From an uncultured Alistipes sp. (GTDB taxonomy: Bacteria; Bacteroidota; Bacteroidia; Bacteroidales; Rikenellaceae), in the NCBI GenBank assembly GCA_944320665.1, contig CALUII010000017.1, positions 1 to 33,994 of the forward strand: a DNA stretch of 33,994 nucleotides, written 5' to 3'. Shown here piece by piece: positions 14,022-22,764 of the stretch. A program made the position numbers and the translations under genes. Every line of letters begins with the position of its first letter. Positions within the stretch are counted from its first letter, which is position 1. The notes beneath the pieces are model-generated. The model was not told where the DNA came from and did no database searches. It saw only the letters and a program-made list of their open reading frames with translations.

Positions 14022-16421
14022 ATGAAGAGTCTTTCCTTATTTTTGATTGGAATGGTGCTGTGTGGGATATGTGCCTCACAAGCTGCCACAGCTCAAGGTT
14101 CCGTATCGGGCCGGGTTGTCGATGGTCAGGGTGCGCCGATAGCTTATGCAACGGTGATCCTTGTGCAGCACGAGGATCAGGTGTGTGGGACCACGACCGA
14201 TGCCGACGGGCAGTTCCGGTTGCAGGCTCCGTCTGGTCGCATCTATAAGTTAAATATACAATATGTCGGATATGAGACTCATGAACAGGAGGTTGTTTTG
14301 ACGGCGACGGATCTCGATCTGGGAGACGTGCTCCTTCGAGAGCAGGCGACCGAGATCGAGGGTGTAGTCGTTCGGGCACAAGCCGTGCGGCGAGAAGCCG
14401 ATCGTTTTGTCATGGAGGTGGCACATGCGCCCGTTGCCATCGGTCATAGCGGTCTGGAGGTGTTGCGCAATGCGCCTGGCGTTTGGTTGCAGCAGGATCA
14501 ACTGACCATCAACGGCAAGTCGGGGGTGAAGATCTATGTGAATGATCGTGAATTGCGGCTCTCCGGTACGCAGTTGCTCAATTATCTGAACAGTCTGCGC
14601 GCGGAGGATATTCTTCGGATTGAAGTGATCCCGATCTCCGGAGCCGATACCGACGCCGATAATACGGCCGGAGTGCTTCGGTTGACGTTGCGTCGTCAAC
14701 GTGCCGATGGCGTGACGGGCAACGTGCAGTTGGGAATGCGTTGGGGGGAATATACGAATGCCTATGCGCCCTCGGGCAGCATACAATACCACACGGGGGC
14801 ATGGACACTTGGTGCGGATGCCTGGGGAACGTGGAATCCCGGTCTGAGCTTCGAAACGACCGAACAGACTGCGTTTTATGGGGCAGATAACGACGCGATG
14901 ACTGCAGCATCGCACTCCAACGGATGGAACAACTACGGCGGCGGTCGCCTGAGCGGTGTACGAGAGTTTGGTGACGGACACAGCTTGGGTCTGGAACTGC
15001 AGTACTGGACCGATCGTCAGTCGAGTCCGACGGAGAGTCAGACCGATATGCAGGATCCGCAGAATGGAGTTGTACATCAGGCGAGTGATTATGCGCAATT
15101 TACGCTTAATCGAGCCTGGTCAGCCGTATTCAACTACAAGTGGCAGATCGATACCCTTGGCTCGAACCTGAAGTTGCTGGTTGATTATACCGGCACCAAG
15201 GTGGGCAACGACAACGACTACCAAACACGTATTGCAACCGCTGGGACAGTTGCCGCGCGCGATTCGCTCTATCGCAATACCCTGTCGAGCAATTACGATA
15301 TTGCGGCCGTGACATTGGCCTGGGAGCACTTCTTCAGTCCAACGCTGTCGCTGCGTACCGGAGCTAAATATACCTATGACCACATGAAGAGTCGGGCCCT
15401 CTATGAGTATGCAAAACAGGACGATACGTGGAACCCCCTGCCCGATTACAGCTTCAATATCCGTTATCGGGAACACATTTCGGCACTCTATGCCGTTGTC
15501 TCGGGACGTTCGGGCCGATGGAGTTATGTGGGGGGATTGCGTCTTGAGCATACGTATGCATCGGGCAATGCGGCCTATCCGACGCAGAATTACCTCAGTC
15601 TGTTCCCTAATGCCAATCTGTCGTTTAATCTCACGACCGACGGAGCCTATACCGTTGTGGCACAATATGCCCGTACGATTACCCGTCCATCGTTCTGGTC
15701 CCTGACACCGGCCCGGGTCCAGGTGTCGGACTATACCTACCAGATGGGGAATCCCCTCTTGCAACCTGCCTTCAGCCATACGATCGGTTTGTCGTTTGTT
15801 CTGGCACACCAATACACCCTTTCGTTGGAGGCCGATCTCCAGACGCACAGCATCAATCAGTCTTTTGTCCAGGAGCCGGATGAACCCAATACCATCTATT
15901 TTACCTCGGAGAATTATGCCAGTCTGTCTCGTTATTCTGTTTCGGCCTACCTGCCCTATCAACCTGCGGAGTGGTGCTCGTTGAGTGCTAATCTGCTCTA
16001 TAGCTACTACGGCAACCGACTCACGCACGACGCACCACAGACGTTTCATTCCCAGTGGGGCGTGGGGCTGAACTCGACCTTTACGCTGCCCGGGCATTGG
16101 TATGTCGATCTGACTTACTATGGTCATGGCCGGATCTTCTTCAGTAATACGGAGATGGCGTCGCAGCATATTGTCAATGCTTCACTCAAAAAGCAGCTGT
16201 GGAACGAACGATTCACCGTAGCATTTGCCGTCAACAATATCTTCAATGCGCATCAGATTCATCGCGTGCGAACCGATACGTTTGTTCGTCGGATGAGTGT
16301 GTTCCAAGGATGGGATTCGCGTCAGTTTGCATTGACGCTGACCTATAATTTCAAGAGTGGTCGGGGCTTCCGTCAGCGTGCGGTCGAAAGCGGTGCCGAA
16401 GAGGCCAAGGCACGACTTTGA
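14022..16421 (+). CDS. Outer-membrane beta-barrel receptor (TonB-receptor-like, OMP_b-brl_3 type)
   Basis: A 799-residue outer-membrane protein. ATG at 14022 (MKSLSLFLIG) starts a good signal peptide, cleaved near ATAQ-GS; an ATG at 13995 would add nine residues before it and is too close to the predicted transcription start. Residues about 26-105 form a CarboxypepD-regulatory-like domain (GRVVDGQGAPIAYATV, DADGQFRL). Residues about 120-225 form a plug-like domain (LRNAPGVWL, GVKIYVNDREL). The rest is a barrel rich in alternating aromatic strands, ending at ALTLTYNF plus a short basic/acidic tail. There is no SusD gene next to it, so it is not a classical polysaccharide-utilisation pair. The substrate cannot be told from sequence. 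It has its own promoter and a strong hairpin after the stop. Confidence 0.9.
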   Translation: MKSLSLFLIGMVLCGICASQAATAQGSVSGRVVDGQGAPIAYATVILVQHEDQVCGTTTDADGQFRLQAPSGRIYKLNIQYVGYETHEQEVVLTATDLDLGDVLLREQATEIEGVVVRAQAVRREADRFVMEVAHAPVAIGHSGLEVLRNAPGVWLQQDQLTINGKSGVKIYVNDRELRLSGTQLLNYLNSLRAEDILRIEVIPISGADTDADNTAGVLRLTLRRQRADGVTGNVQLGMRWGEYTNAYAPSGSIQYHTGAWTLGADAWGTWNPGLSFETTEQTAFYGADNDAMTAASHSNGWNNYGGGRLSGVREFGDGHSLGLELQYWTDRQSSPTESQTDMQDPQNGVVHQASDYAQFTLNRAWSAVFNYKWQIDTLGSNLKLLVDYTGTKVGNDNDYQTRIATAGTVAARDSLYRNTLSSNYDIAAVTLAWEHFFSPTLSLRTGAKYTYDHMKSRALYEYAKQDDTWNPLPDYSFNIRYREHISALYAVVSGRSGRWSYVGGLRLEHTYASGNAAYPTQNYLSLFPNANLSFNLTTDGAYTVVAQYARTITRPSFWSLTPARVQVSDYTYQMGNPLLQPAFSHTIGLSFVLAHQYTLSLEADLQTHSINQSFVQEPDEPNTIYFTSENYASLSRYSVSAYLPYQPAEWCSLSANLLYSYYGNRLTHDAPQTFHSQWGVGLNSTFTLPGHWYVDLTYYGHGRIFFSNTEMASQHIVNASLKKQLWNERFTVAFAVNNIFNAHQIHRVRTDTFVRRMSVFQGWDSRQFALTLTYNFKSGRGFRQRAVESGAEEAKARL

Positions 16422-16444
16422 GGAATCCATCGGATTGGACGAAT

Positions 16445-16470
16445 ACCCCGAATCGTGAGCGATTCGGGGT
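16445..16470 (+). terminator. Strong hairpin after the receptor gene
   Basis: ACCCCGAATCG and CGATTCGGGGT form a perfect 11-pair stem around TGAG, 24 nt after the stop. There is no T-tract after it in either direction, so it may protect the transcript end or act as a weak or factor-assisted terminator. Confidence 0.55.
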
Positions 16471-16508
16471 GTTCCATTCGAAAAAGAGGGGTCCCGTCAT
16501 TAGAACGG

Positions 16509-16538
16509 TTGTTTTTCCAGGCAAAAGTTATATTTTTG
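16509..16538 (+). promoter_or_regulatory. Promoter of the outer-membrane protein gene at 16572
   Basis: TTG (16509-16511), 19 nt, then TATTTTTG (16531-16538), a perfect -7 box at ideal distance. It implies a leader of about 27 nt. Confidence 0.7.
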
Positions 16539-16571
16539 TGCCCGCATAACTCCCAACCGAACAAAAACCTT

Positions 16572-17342
16572 ATGACCCGAAAAGTTCTTACCCTCTTTTT
16601 TGCAATGGCCTCACTCGGCTTTGTGTTCTTTCCCCAGCAAGCCGCAGCCAATCCGACCGAGGAGACTCAGGCCGATACCTTGATCGTTGCTCCGCGTTCG
16701 GGTATTGGCGTCAATCTGACGCTGGAATTGATGAGCAGTTACGTTTGTCGTGGTTCCTATCAGACGGGCGCCAGCTTTCAGCCGACGCTCGAGGCATCGT
16801 GGCGAGGGCTCTACCTCAAGGCATGGGGCTCGACCGATTTGGATGGGGTGCGGATGCGTGAGATCGACCTTACGCTCGGTTATCGCGTGCAACGTTTCGA
16901 CTTCATGCTGACGGATTATTATGTGACTCCGGCCGAAGGCGGTGGATTCTTTACGGGAGGACCGCACGGCCCCCATATCTTTGAGGCAGCAGTCTTCTGG
17001 TCGGTCAGCAAACGAGTGCCTATCGGCATTTGGTGGGGTACGGTCTTCGGCGGTGCCGACATGACGAACGAGGGGCGTCGTAATTTCTCCTCCTATGCTG
17101 AAATCAGCTATCCGTTTGCCGTGCGGGATATCATTGACATGAAGGCGGGAGTCGGGTTTCTGCCCTGGTCGTCGGACAATTGCTTCAAAACCCAGGGCTT
17201 TGCCGTTACGAACGTCTACCTGAAGGCCTCGAAGATGTGGGCCCTGCGAGGCCAGATGCGTATCGGATTACTGGCACATCTGATCCTCAATCCCTATCGC
17301 GAAGAGCTGAACTTTGTTGGCGGTTTGCGCTTTGAACTGTAA
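16572..17342 (+). CDS. Outer-membrane beta-barrel protein of unknown function
   Basis: A 256-residue exported protein. The ATG at 16572 (MTRKVLTLFF) starts a signal peptide cut after about Ala26 (QQAAA-NP). The frame is open further upstream, but the promoter lies there. The mature part alternates short amphipathic strands: VNLTLELMSSYVCRGSYQ, LYLKAWGSTDLD, LTLGYRVQRFDFMLTDYY, and ends in FVGGLRFEL, a barrel-type aromatic/hydrophobic last strand. The opening strand pattern (SSYVCRG, then LKAWGS) recalls the TIGR02001/TorF-like family of uncharacterised outer-membrane proteins; that family call is tentative. No enzyme motif is visible. It has its own promoter and ends at a bidirectional terminator. 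Confidence 0.75.
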   Translation: MTRKVLTLFFAMASLGFVFFPQQAAANPTEETQADTLIVAPRSGIGVNLTLELMSSYVCRGSYQTGASFQPTLEASWRGLYLKAWGSTDLDGVRMREIDLTLGYRVQRFDFMLTDYYVTPAEGGGFFTGGPHGPHIFEAAVFWSVSKRVPIGIWWGTVFGGADMTNEGRRNFSSYAEISYPFAVRDIIDMKAGVGFLPWSSDNCFKTQGFAVTNVYLKASKMWALRGQMRIGLLAHLILNPYREELNFVGGLRFEL

Positions 17343-17378
17343 AGAGGCCGGCGAAAGGCCGCGACAGCAGCAATAAAT

Positions 17379-17413
17379 AAAAAAGCATCCTCCATAAGTG
17401 AGGATGCTTTTTT
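17379..17413. terminator. Bidirectional intrinsic terminator
   Basis: AAAAAAGCATCCTC and GAGGATGCTTTTTT form a perfect stem with a 7-nt loop, giving a T6 tract in both directions. It separates the plus-strand outer-membrane gene from the minus-strand TPM-lemA pair. Confidence 0.9.
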
Positions 17414-17456
17414 GTTTCCGGAGCGTTTGACTCGCCCCGCTCCACCGCGGGTATTG

Positions 17457-18050
17457 TCAGAAATTGACGGTCGGCGCGGTTTCTGCTCCTTCGTCGGCGG
17501 CAAAACGCTCCTGGCGTTCGAAGCCGAACATACCGGCAACGATGTTGGCCGGGAAGCGGCGGATGGCTACGTTATAGGTATTAACCGTCTGATTGAATTC
17601 CTTGCGGGCGACGGCGATGCGGTTTTCAGTACCTTCGAGTTGAGCCTGCAGCTCGAGGAAGTTCTGATTGGCCTTCAGGTCGGGATAATTCTCCGCTACG
17701 GCAATCAGGCGTCCCAAGGCCGAACCTACCTGGTTTTGGGCTCGCTGGAATTCGGCCATGCGTTCGGGAGTCAGGTCTTCGGCCGATACCTGGAACGAGA
17801 GTGCCTGGGCGCGGGCCTCGACCACGGCATTGAGCGTCGACTGCTCGTGGGCGGCATATCCCTTGACCGTATTGACCAGGTTCGGAATCAGGTCGGCTCG
17901 ACGCTGATACTGTGTCTCGACATTCGACCAAGCGGTTTTCACCGCTTCGTCTTTCGTCACGAAGCCGTTGTAGGCCGAATAGAAGAAGAGTCCGATGATC
18001 ACTACAAAGACGATCAGGATGATCCAGATCCAGTTTTTTTTGTTTTGCAT
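17457..18050 (-). CDS. lemA: LemA family membrane protein
   Basis: A 197-residue protein with one N-terminal membrane helix (WIWIILIVFVVIIGLFF, about 7-24) and a helical bundle: DEAVKTAWSNVETQYQRRADLIPNLV is split here between TAWSNVETQYQRR and ADLIPNLVNTVKGYA, the LemA hallmark. Later ENYPDLKANQNFLELQ and RKEFNQTVNTYN are also characteristic. The role is unknown; LemA is often coupled to TPM-domain and Gly-rich proteins, as here. The ATG at 18050 (MQNKKN) is chosen; the frame is open to 18293 only because of the Gly-rich repeat of the upstream gene. It lies 56 nt after the TPM gene and before a terminator. Confidence 0.93.
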   Translation of the reverse strand: MQNKKNWIWIILIVFVVIIGLFFYSAYNGFVTKDEAVKTAWSNVETQYQRRADLIPNLVNTVKGYAAHEQSTLNAVVEARAQALSFQVSAEDLTPERMAEFQRAQNQVGSALGRLIAVAENYPDLKANQNFLELQAQLEGTENRIAVARKEFNQTVNTYNVAIRRFPANIVAGMFGFERQERFAADEGAETAPTVNF

Positions 18051-18106
18051 ATTGAATAATTGTTTTTTGAGATTTTCTGTCTTGTTGAAAGAGGACGCGT
18101 GTGTGT

Positions 18107-19015
18107 TTACCATCTCGAACCGGCACCACCGCCGCCGAAGCCACCGCCGCCGAATCCGCCGCCTATGCTGCCACCGCCGCCGAAACCTCCACCGAAGCCT
18201 CCGCCCATGAAGACGCCGCCGCCGAATCCCCCACCACCCAGATGGTCGTCGTGATCCTGCCGGCGGACCCGGCGTTTGACCGTGTGTCCGCAATGGCTGC
18301 AGACATACGTATATTCCGAGGTGCCGTGCGTGTCAACCTCTACGGCCGATTGTAGTTGCAGTTTGGCTTTGTGGCAATACGGACAGCGTTTGTTGCGTCG
18401 TACGATCATGCGTATCATGAGTAGTGGAAGAAGCATGAATCCGGTCAGGATGAACAGAATGTTCCACCCGGAGAGGTAGTCCGCTTGGCGGTCCGTTCCT
18501 CCGAGGTCGATCTCCGAGCCTTCGAGCCGTTGGCCTATTACCTCGATGCCGGCCACCATTCCGGAACTGTAGTCGTTGTTCCGGAAAGCAGGCAGCATGT
18601 ATTTCAACTGGATGCGTTTGCAGATGGCGTCGGGTAATACGCCTTCGAGTCCGGTGCCCGTTACGAAACGGATTTCGTGGCGGTCACGCACCAGCAGGAT
18701 GCCGAGTCCGTTGTTTCGGTCGCTGCGCCCCACGCCCCACGCCCCAAAGAGTTCCATGGCAAACTCGAAGACGTCGTCTCCGACGATGTCGTCGACGGCC
18801 ACTACGGCTACCTGGGCGATGTTGCGGTCACGCAGCGAGGCGCATACGGAATCGATGCGTGCAACGGCCGTCGGAGCGAGAATGCCGTCCGGATTGGAGA
18901 CATAGCGCGTGCGGTCGGCGCGTTGCACGTTGGGGATATCGTGCACGCCGTAACTCTTGCCCAAGGCGCACGTCGCGACGCAAAGAAGCGTCAGGGCGAG
19001 GATCACTCTTTTCAT
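18107..19015 (-). CDS. TPM-domain protein with zinc ribbon and Gly-rich tail
   Basis: A 302-residue exported membrane protein. Signal peptide (residues 1-19), TPM domain (about 31-165, with YVSNPDGIL and DRNNGLGILLV), one membrane helix (about 184-204), a CPYC...CSHC zinc ribbon (Cys211, 214, 239, 242), then a tail of about 42 residues made almost only of Gly with Phe/Met. The TPM family (PF04536) includes PSB32 and has proposed phosphatase or assembly-factor roles; no function is proven here. ATG at 19015 is chosen, with signal peptide directly behind; an upstream ATG at 19051 falls in the leader. Its own promoter lies 58 nt upstream. Followed by lemA. Confidence 0.88.
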   Translation of the reverse strand: MKRVILALTLLCVATCALGKSYGVHDIPNVQRADRTRYVSNPDGILAPTAVARIDSVCASLRDRNIAQVAVVAVDDIVGDDVFEFAMELFGAWGVGRSDRNNGLGILLVRDRHEIRFVTGTGLEGVLPDAICKRIQLKYMLPAFRNNDYSSGMVAGIEVIGQRLEGSEIDLGGTDRQADYLSGWNILFILTGFMLLPLLMIRMIVRRNKRCPYCHKAKLQLQSAVEVDTHGTSEYTYVCSHCGHTVKRRVRRQDHDDHLGGGGFGGGVFMGGGFGGGFGGGGSIGGGFGGGGFGGGGAGSRW

Positions 19016-19030
19016 GTTTTGAAGGATGCT

Positions 19031-19062
19031 CTTCGGGCGATGGCGTGGCAATCTGCCCGAAG
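19031..19062 (-). promoter_or_regulatory. Hairpin in the 5' leader of the TPM gene
   Basis: CTTCGGGC (19031-19038) and GCCCGAAG (19055-19062) form an 8-pair stem with a 16-nt loop that contains a small TTGCCA/TGGCG element, placed 16 nt before the ATG. Whether it affects translation is unknown. Confidence 0.4.
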
Positions 19063-19072
19063 ATCAATTGTA

Positions 19073-19103
19073 CAAACATACGAAATTTGCGGCAAATCCG
19101 CAA
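19073..19103 (-). promoter_or_regulatory. Promoter of TPM-lemA pair with overlapping inverted repeat
   Basis: The minus strand reads TTGC (19103-19100), 19 nt, then TATGTTTG (19080-19073): ideal. An inverted repeat, ATTTGCGG-CAAAT-CCGCAAAT (19085-19105), covers the -33 box and spacer and could be an operator; it lies just after the GH13 stop, so it may also hinder readthrough. Confidence 0.7.
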
Positions 19104-19126
19104 ATCTCGGGATCTTGCCATGGGGG

Positions 19127-20425
19127 CTATGGTTGCTGGACCAACAATCGATAGCTCCAACCTGCCATGTCACACTCCACATGTTCGGGGAGCAGGATCG
19201 GTCCCCCGGTCATGACGTCGATGTATTCTCCGGCATAGATTCCTGTCCGGTAGTCGGCGTGGATCGTGTAGGGTGAGAGGTTCATGATAGCCACCACGCG
19301 GTTGCCTGCTGCCTCGCGTACGAGAATCATCAGACAATCCTCCGCGTTGTTGTGAATTTCGATTGGTTCGCCGCCCTGCTCTCCTGCCGCAAGGGCCGGC
19401 GACGTGTGGCGCAGGTGGATCAGACGGCTGTAGAGTTCCGTGTGCCGGTTTGCGACGTACGCTTCGGACGGAATCGGGTCGCGGTCGAAGAAGGCGAAGG
19501 AGTGGTCATACCCCACCTCCTGCCCCGTGTAAATCAGTGGCATGCAGCCCGGAGCAACAAATGTGAAGAGAGCCATGATCTCGGCGGCGGCACCCATGCG
19601 TGCGAACTCCGTGCCGTTCCACGAGTTTTCGTCGTGATTCGACGTGAAGAGCAACCGGATGGCTTCGCGTGGATAGCGTCCGCGATCGGCCTGCATCCAG
19701 TCACGCAGGGCTGTGACACGGACGTGTTGTTGCGCCACGTCGTTCATCAGGTGGAAAAGCTCCCAGCCGTAGCAAGCGTCGAACGGGCCCCGTTCGACGA
19801 GACGCAACTCCTCGGCCTCGGCCAGCAGAAAGAGATCGGGACGCAGCATACGCAGTTGCCGGGCCGCCTCGTCCCAGAACTCCGGCGGCATGAGCATGGC
19901 CATGTCGCAACGGAAGCCGTCGATGGCGTGTTCACGGATCCAGAAGCTCATGGCATCGATCTGCCCCTGCCACACGGCACGGTTCGCGTAATTGAGTTTT
20001 GCGGTGTCGGTCCAGTCCCACGGGACGAGGGCATCGCCCGCGGCATCACGTTCGTACCAATCGGCGGGCTTCTCCACGAGCCAGCGTGCGTCACGTGAGG
20101 TGTGGTTGGCTACCCAGTCGAGCAGCACGCGCATACCGAGACGATGGGCTTCGGCCACGAAGGCGTCGAGGTCCTCCATCGTGCCAAATTCGGGATTTAC
20201 GGCCGTATAGTCGCGGATCGAATAGTAGGAGCCGAGCGTTCCCTTGCGGTTTACGGCGCCGATCGGATGAATTGGCATCAGCCACACGGCATCGATGCCC
20301 AGATCGTGCAGAAAGGCGAGCCGTTGCATCGCCGCGCGGAGCGTCCCTTCGGGGGTCAGCTGACGGAGGTTCATCTCATAGAGAACAGCACGGTAGCACC
20401 ATGCCGGATGATGTGTCGGTATCAT
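19127..20425 (-). CDS. GH13 alpha-amylase family enzyme, intracellular
   Basis: A 432-residue GH13 alpha-glucan enzyme without signal peptide, so cytoplasmic. The four family motifs are present: DWVANHTS (103-110), GFRCDMAML with nucleophile Asp174, LLAEAEE with acid/base Glu203, and FTSNHDEN with stabiliser Asp265. The TIM barrel is followed by a short C-terminal beta domain. It starts 13 nt after the GH65 stop as last gene of the pgmB-MBL-GH65-GH13 operon, suggesting it trims maltodextrins to feed the phosphorylase. Whether it is a hydrolase or a glucanotransferase cannot be told. Confidence 0.92.
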   Translation of the reverse strand: MIPTHHPAWCYRAVLYEMNLRQLTPEGTLRAAMQRLAFLHDLGIDAVWLMPIHPIGAVNRKGTLGSYYSIRDYTAVNPEFGTMEDLDAFVAEAHRLGMRVLLDWVANHTSRDARWLVEKPADWYERDAAGDALVPWDWTDTAKLNYANRAVWQGQIDAMSFWIREHAIDGFRCDMAMLMPPEFWDEAARQLRMLRPDLFLLAEAEELRLVERGPFDACYGWELFHLMNDVAQQHVRVTALRDWMQADRGRYPREAIRLLFTSNHDENSWNGTEFARMGAAAEIMALFTFVAPGCMPLIYTGQEVGYDHSFAFFDRDPIPSEAYVANRHTELYSRLIHLRHTSPALAAGEQGGEPIEIHNNAEDCLMILVREAAGNRVVAIMNLSPYTIHADYRTGIYAGEYIDVMTGGPILLPEHVECDMAGWSYRLLVQQP

Positions 20426-20438
20426 TGCGTTGTGTGGA

Positions 20439-22745
20439 TCAAAGAATGGTGTTGGGCGATGTGGGGCGCGTACCGCGCACCTCCGTGTCGAGGTGATGCG
20501 TTAGTCCCCAGAGTTTCAGGTCGAGAGGGGCGCCGTCGTTGTGTATCGTGATGGTGTCGTGTGTGCATCGGACCGTGAGTCGTCGGTCCCGGTAGTCGAT
20601 ACGGAAGGTCAGTGAACGCCATGCCGCCGGAAGTACCGGGTCGAAGCAGAGCGTTTCGTTGTTGAGGTGCAGGCCCCCGAACCCTTCGACCACGGCGAGC
20701 CACGAGCCGGCCATCGAGGTGACGTGGCATCCCTCCTCTACCTCGTGGTTGTAGTCGTCGAGATCGAGTCGTGCTGTACGCAGATAGAGTTCGTAGGCTT
20801 TTGCGGCTTCGCCGAGTCGTGCGGCTACGACGGCATGGACGCTCGGTGAGAGGGATGATTCGTGTACCGTGCGGGCTTCGTAGAAGTCGAAATTGCGGCG
20901 CACGGTGTCGCGGTCGAAATCTTCGGGGAAGAAGTAGAGCCCCTGCACCACGTCGGCCTGCTTGATGAAGCACGAGCGCAGGATGCGGTCCCAGGACCAG
21001 TGCTGGTTGAGCGGCCGCACCTGCGGATCGAGCTCTGCGGTGAGTTGCTGCTCCTTGTCCAAATAGCCGTCCTGCTGCAGGAAGATGCCCCGTACGGGAT
21101 CTTCACCCAGATAGAGTCGATCAGCTATTTCGCGCCAGCGGGCACACTCTGCTGCCTCGTCGAAATGCCGCACGCGGCAGATGCGGGCATACGCCTCGGG
21201 ATGATGTTCGCGCACCCAGGCGGCCGTGTCGGCCGCATAGCGCATCGACCAACGGGCTATGTAGGAGGTGTACCAGTTGTTGTTGACGTTGTTTTCGTAC
21301 TCGTTGGGGCCCGTCACGCCGAGCATCACGTAGCAGCCGCGCGCTTCGGACCACGTGATGCGCTGTGCCCAGAAACGGGCAATTGAGAGCAATACCTCAA
21401 GGCCGCATTGGGCCAGGTAGTCGCTGTCGCCCGTATAGCGCACGTATCGGTAGATGGCATAGGCGATGGCGCCGTTGCGGTGGATCTCCTCGAAGGTGAT
21501 TTCCCACTCGTTGTGACACTCCTCGCCGTTGGCCGTCACCATGGGATAGAGGGCGGCCCCGTTGCTGAAGCCCAGTTTGGCGGCATTCTCGATGGCCCGG
21601 TCCAACTGGTTGTATCGATAGACGAGCAGTTGACGGGCCACATCACGACCGGCTGTCGCCAGATAGAACGGCAGACAGTAGGCTTCCGTGTCCCAATAGG
21701 TCACGCCGCCGTACTTCTCGCCCGTGAACCCCTTGGGGCCGATGTTCAGCCGGGCGTCGACGCCCGTATAAGTCTGTTGCAGCATGAAGATGCAGAAGCG
21801 TATCCCCTGCTGTGCCGCTTCGTCGCCCTTGATTTCGATATCGCAACGAGCCCAACGTTCGGCCCAGGCAGCCGTCTGCTCCGGAAGCAGCGTGTCGAAT
21901 CCCGCTGCACAGGCCTCTGCCGCGGTCTGTCGGGCCGCAGCAAGCAATCGGTCGGCCGGATGGTTGAGCGACGAGCAGATGCCCACATATTTGCAGAGGG
22001 TGGCAGTCTTCCCCGTGGCCAAGTGTATTTTGGCATGCGATGCCGCACGCGTGCCCGTTGCCGGTATGTGCTGCAACAAGCCCGTGTCGAGCGTGCAACA
22101 CTGGGCCCAGGCGGCTTCGAACCCGCTTTTGCGCAACCGCATCTGCAGGGCATCCGACTCAACGTCGACAGCTTCCCAGAACTGTTCGTCGTAGTTTGCA
22201 TCCTCGTTGCGCACGTCGCCCTCGATGTAGGGCGTGAAGTCGATCTCGACCTCGCGGTTGAGCGGGGTGACGGCATAGCGAAGGGCGCATGTTTCACGAC
22301 GCGGAAGCGAGATGAGACGTTCGGTTTCGACCCGGAGTTCGACGCCGTTACGCAGTACGACCGTCATCCACCGCCGCAGGACCCCGCACCGCATGTCGAG
22401 TTCGCGGCGGAATACCCGTACTTCAGCGACCGTAGCCAGATCGAGTCGTTCGCCGTCGGCCGCAACCTCCACACCGGGCCAGAAGGCTGCATTGGGCACC
22501 TTGGCGAAGTATTCCGGATAGCCGTTCTTCCACCACCCGACGCGTGTTTTGTCCGGATAGTAGAGGCCGCCGATATAGTTACCCTGCAGCGACGGACCCG
22601 AATACCCCTCCTCAAAGTTGGCTCGCCCGCCCATCACGCCGTTGCCCAATGCCAAGAGCGACTCCGAGGCCCGAACCCTGTGTGGATCGAAACCCTCCTC
22701 GATGATCTTCCACCCATCGATCGGTTGTGTGTATTCCGGTGTCAT
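20439..22745 (-). CDS. GH65 disaccharide phosphorylase (maltose/kojibiose phosphorylase type)
   Basis: A 768-residue cytoplasmic enzyme; the ATG at 22745 (MTPEYTQPIDGW) is chosen, as an earlier start would overlap the MBL gene. It should cleave an alpha-linked glucose disaccharide with phosphate, releasing beta-glucose 1-phosphate. Features: N-terminal beta-sandwich (to about 270), (alpha/alpha)6 barrel with substrate loop YGGVTYWDTEAY and general acid Glu482 in TGPNEYENNVNNN, a KQADVV motif (595-600), and the phosphate loop HESSLSP (628-634) found in phosphorylases. The presence of pgmB in the same operon supports a phosphorylase over a hydrolase. Substrate (maltose, trehalose, kojibiose, nigerose) is uncertain; maltose is my best guess because of the adjacent GH13 gene. 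Confidence 0.92.
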   Translation of the reverse strand: MTPEYTQPIDGWKIIEEGFDPHRVRASESLLALGNGVMGGRANFEEGYSGPSLQGNYIGGLYYPDKTRVGWWKNGYPEYFAKVPNAAFWPGVEVAADGERLDLATVAEVRVFRRELDMRCGVLRRWMTVVLRNGVELRVETERLISLPRRETCALRYAVTPLNREVEIDFTPYIEGDVRNEDANYDEQFWEAVDVESDALQMRLRKSGFEAAWAQCCTLDTGLLQHIPATGTRAASHAKIHLATGKTATLCKYVGICSSLNHPADRLLAAARQTAAEACAAGFDTLLPEQTAAWAERWARCDIEIKGDEAAQQGIRFCIFMLQQTYTGVDARLNIGPKGFTGEKYGGVTYWDTEAYCLPFYLATAGRDVARQLLVYRYNQLDRAIENAAKLGFSNGAALYPMVTANGEECHNEWEITFEEIHRNGAIAYAIYRYVRYTGDSDYLAQCGLEVLLSIARFWAQRITWSEARGCYVMLGVTGPNEYENNVNNNWYTSYIARWSMRYAADTAAWVREHHPEAYARICRVRHFDEAAECARWREIADRLYLGEDPVRGIFLQQDGYLDKEQQLTAELDPQVRPLNQHWSWDRILRSCFIKQADVVQGLYFFPEDFDRDTVRRNFDFYEARTVHESSLSPSVHAVVAARLGEAAKAYELYLRTARLDLDDYNHEVEEGCHVTSMAGSWLAVVEGFGGLHLNNETLCFDPVLPAAWRSLTFRIDYRDRRLTVRCTHDTITIHNDGAPLDLKLWGLTHHLDTEVRGTRPTSPNTIL

Positions 22746-22764
22746 ATGTGTTGTTTGGTATTTT

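Noticed and set aside
14250-16169. Minus-strand frames of 282 and 349 codons
   Set aside because: Antisense to the outer-membrane receptor; Arg/Ile-rich composition and no domain.
18051-18293. N-terminal extension of LemA with Arg-rich repeats
   Set aside because: It is the Gly-rich repeat of the TPM gene read in another frame; LemA homology begins at MQNKKN.
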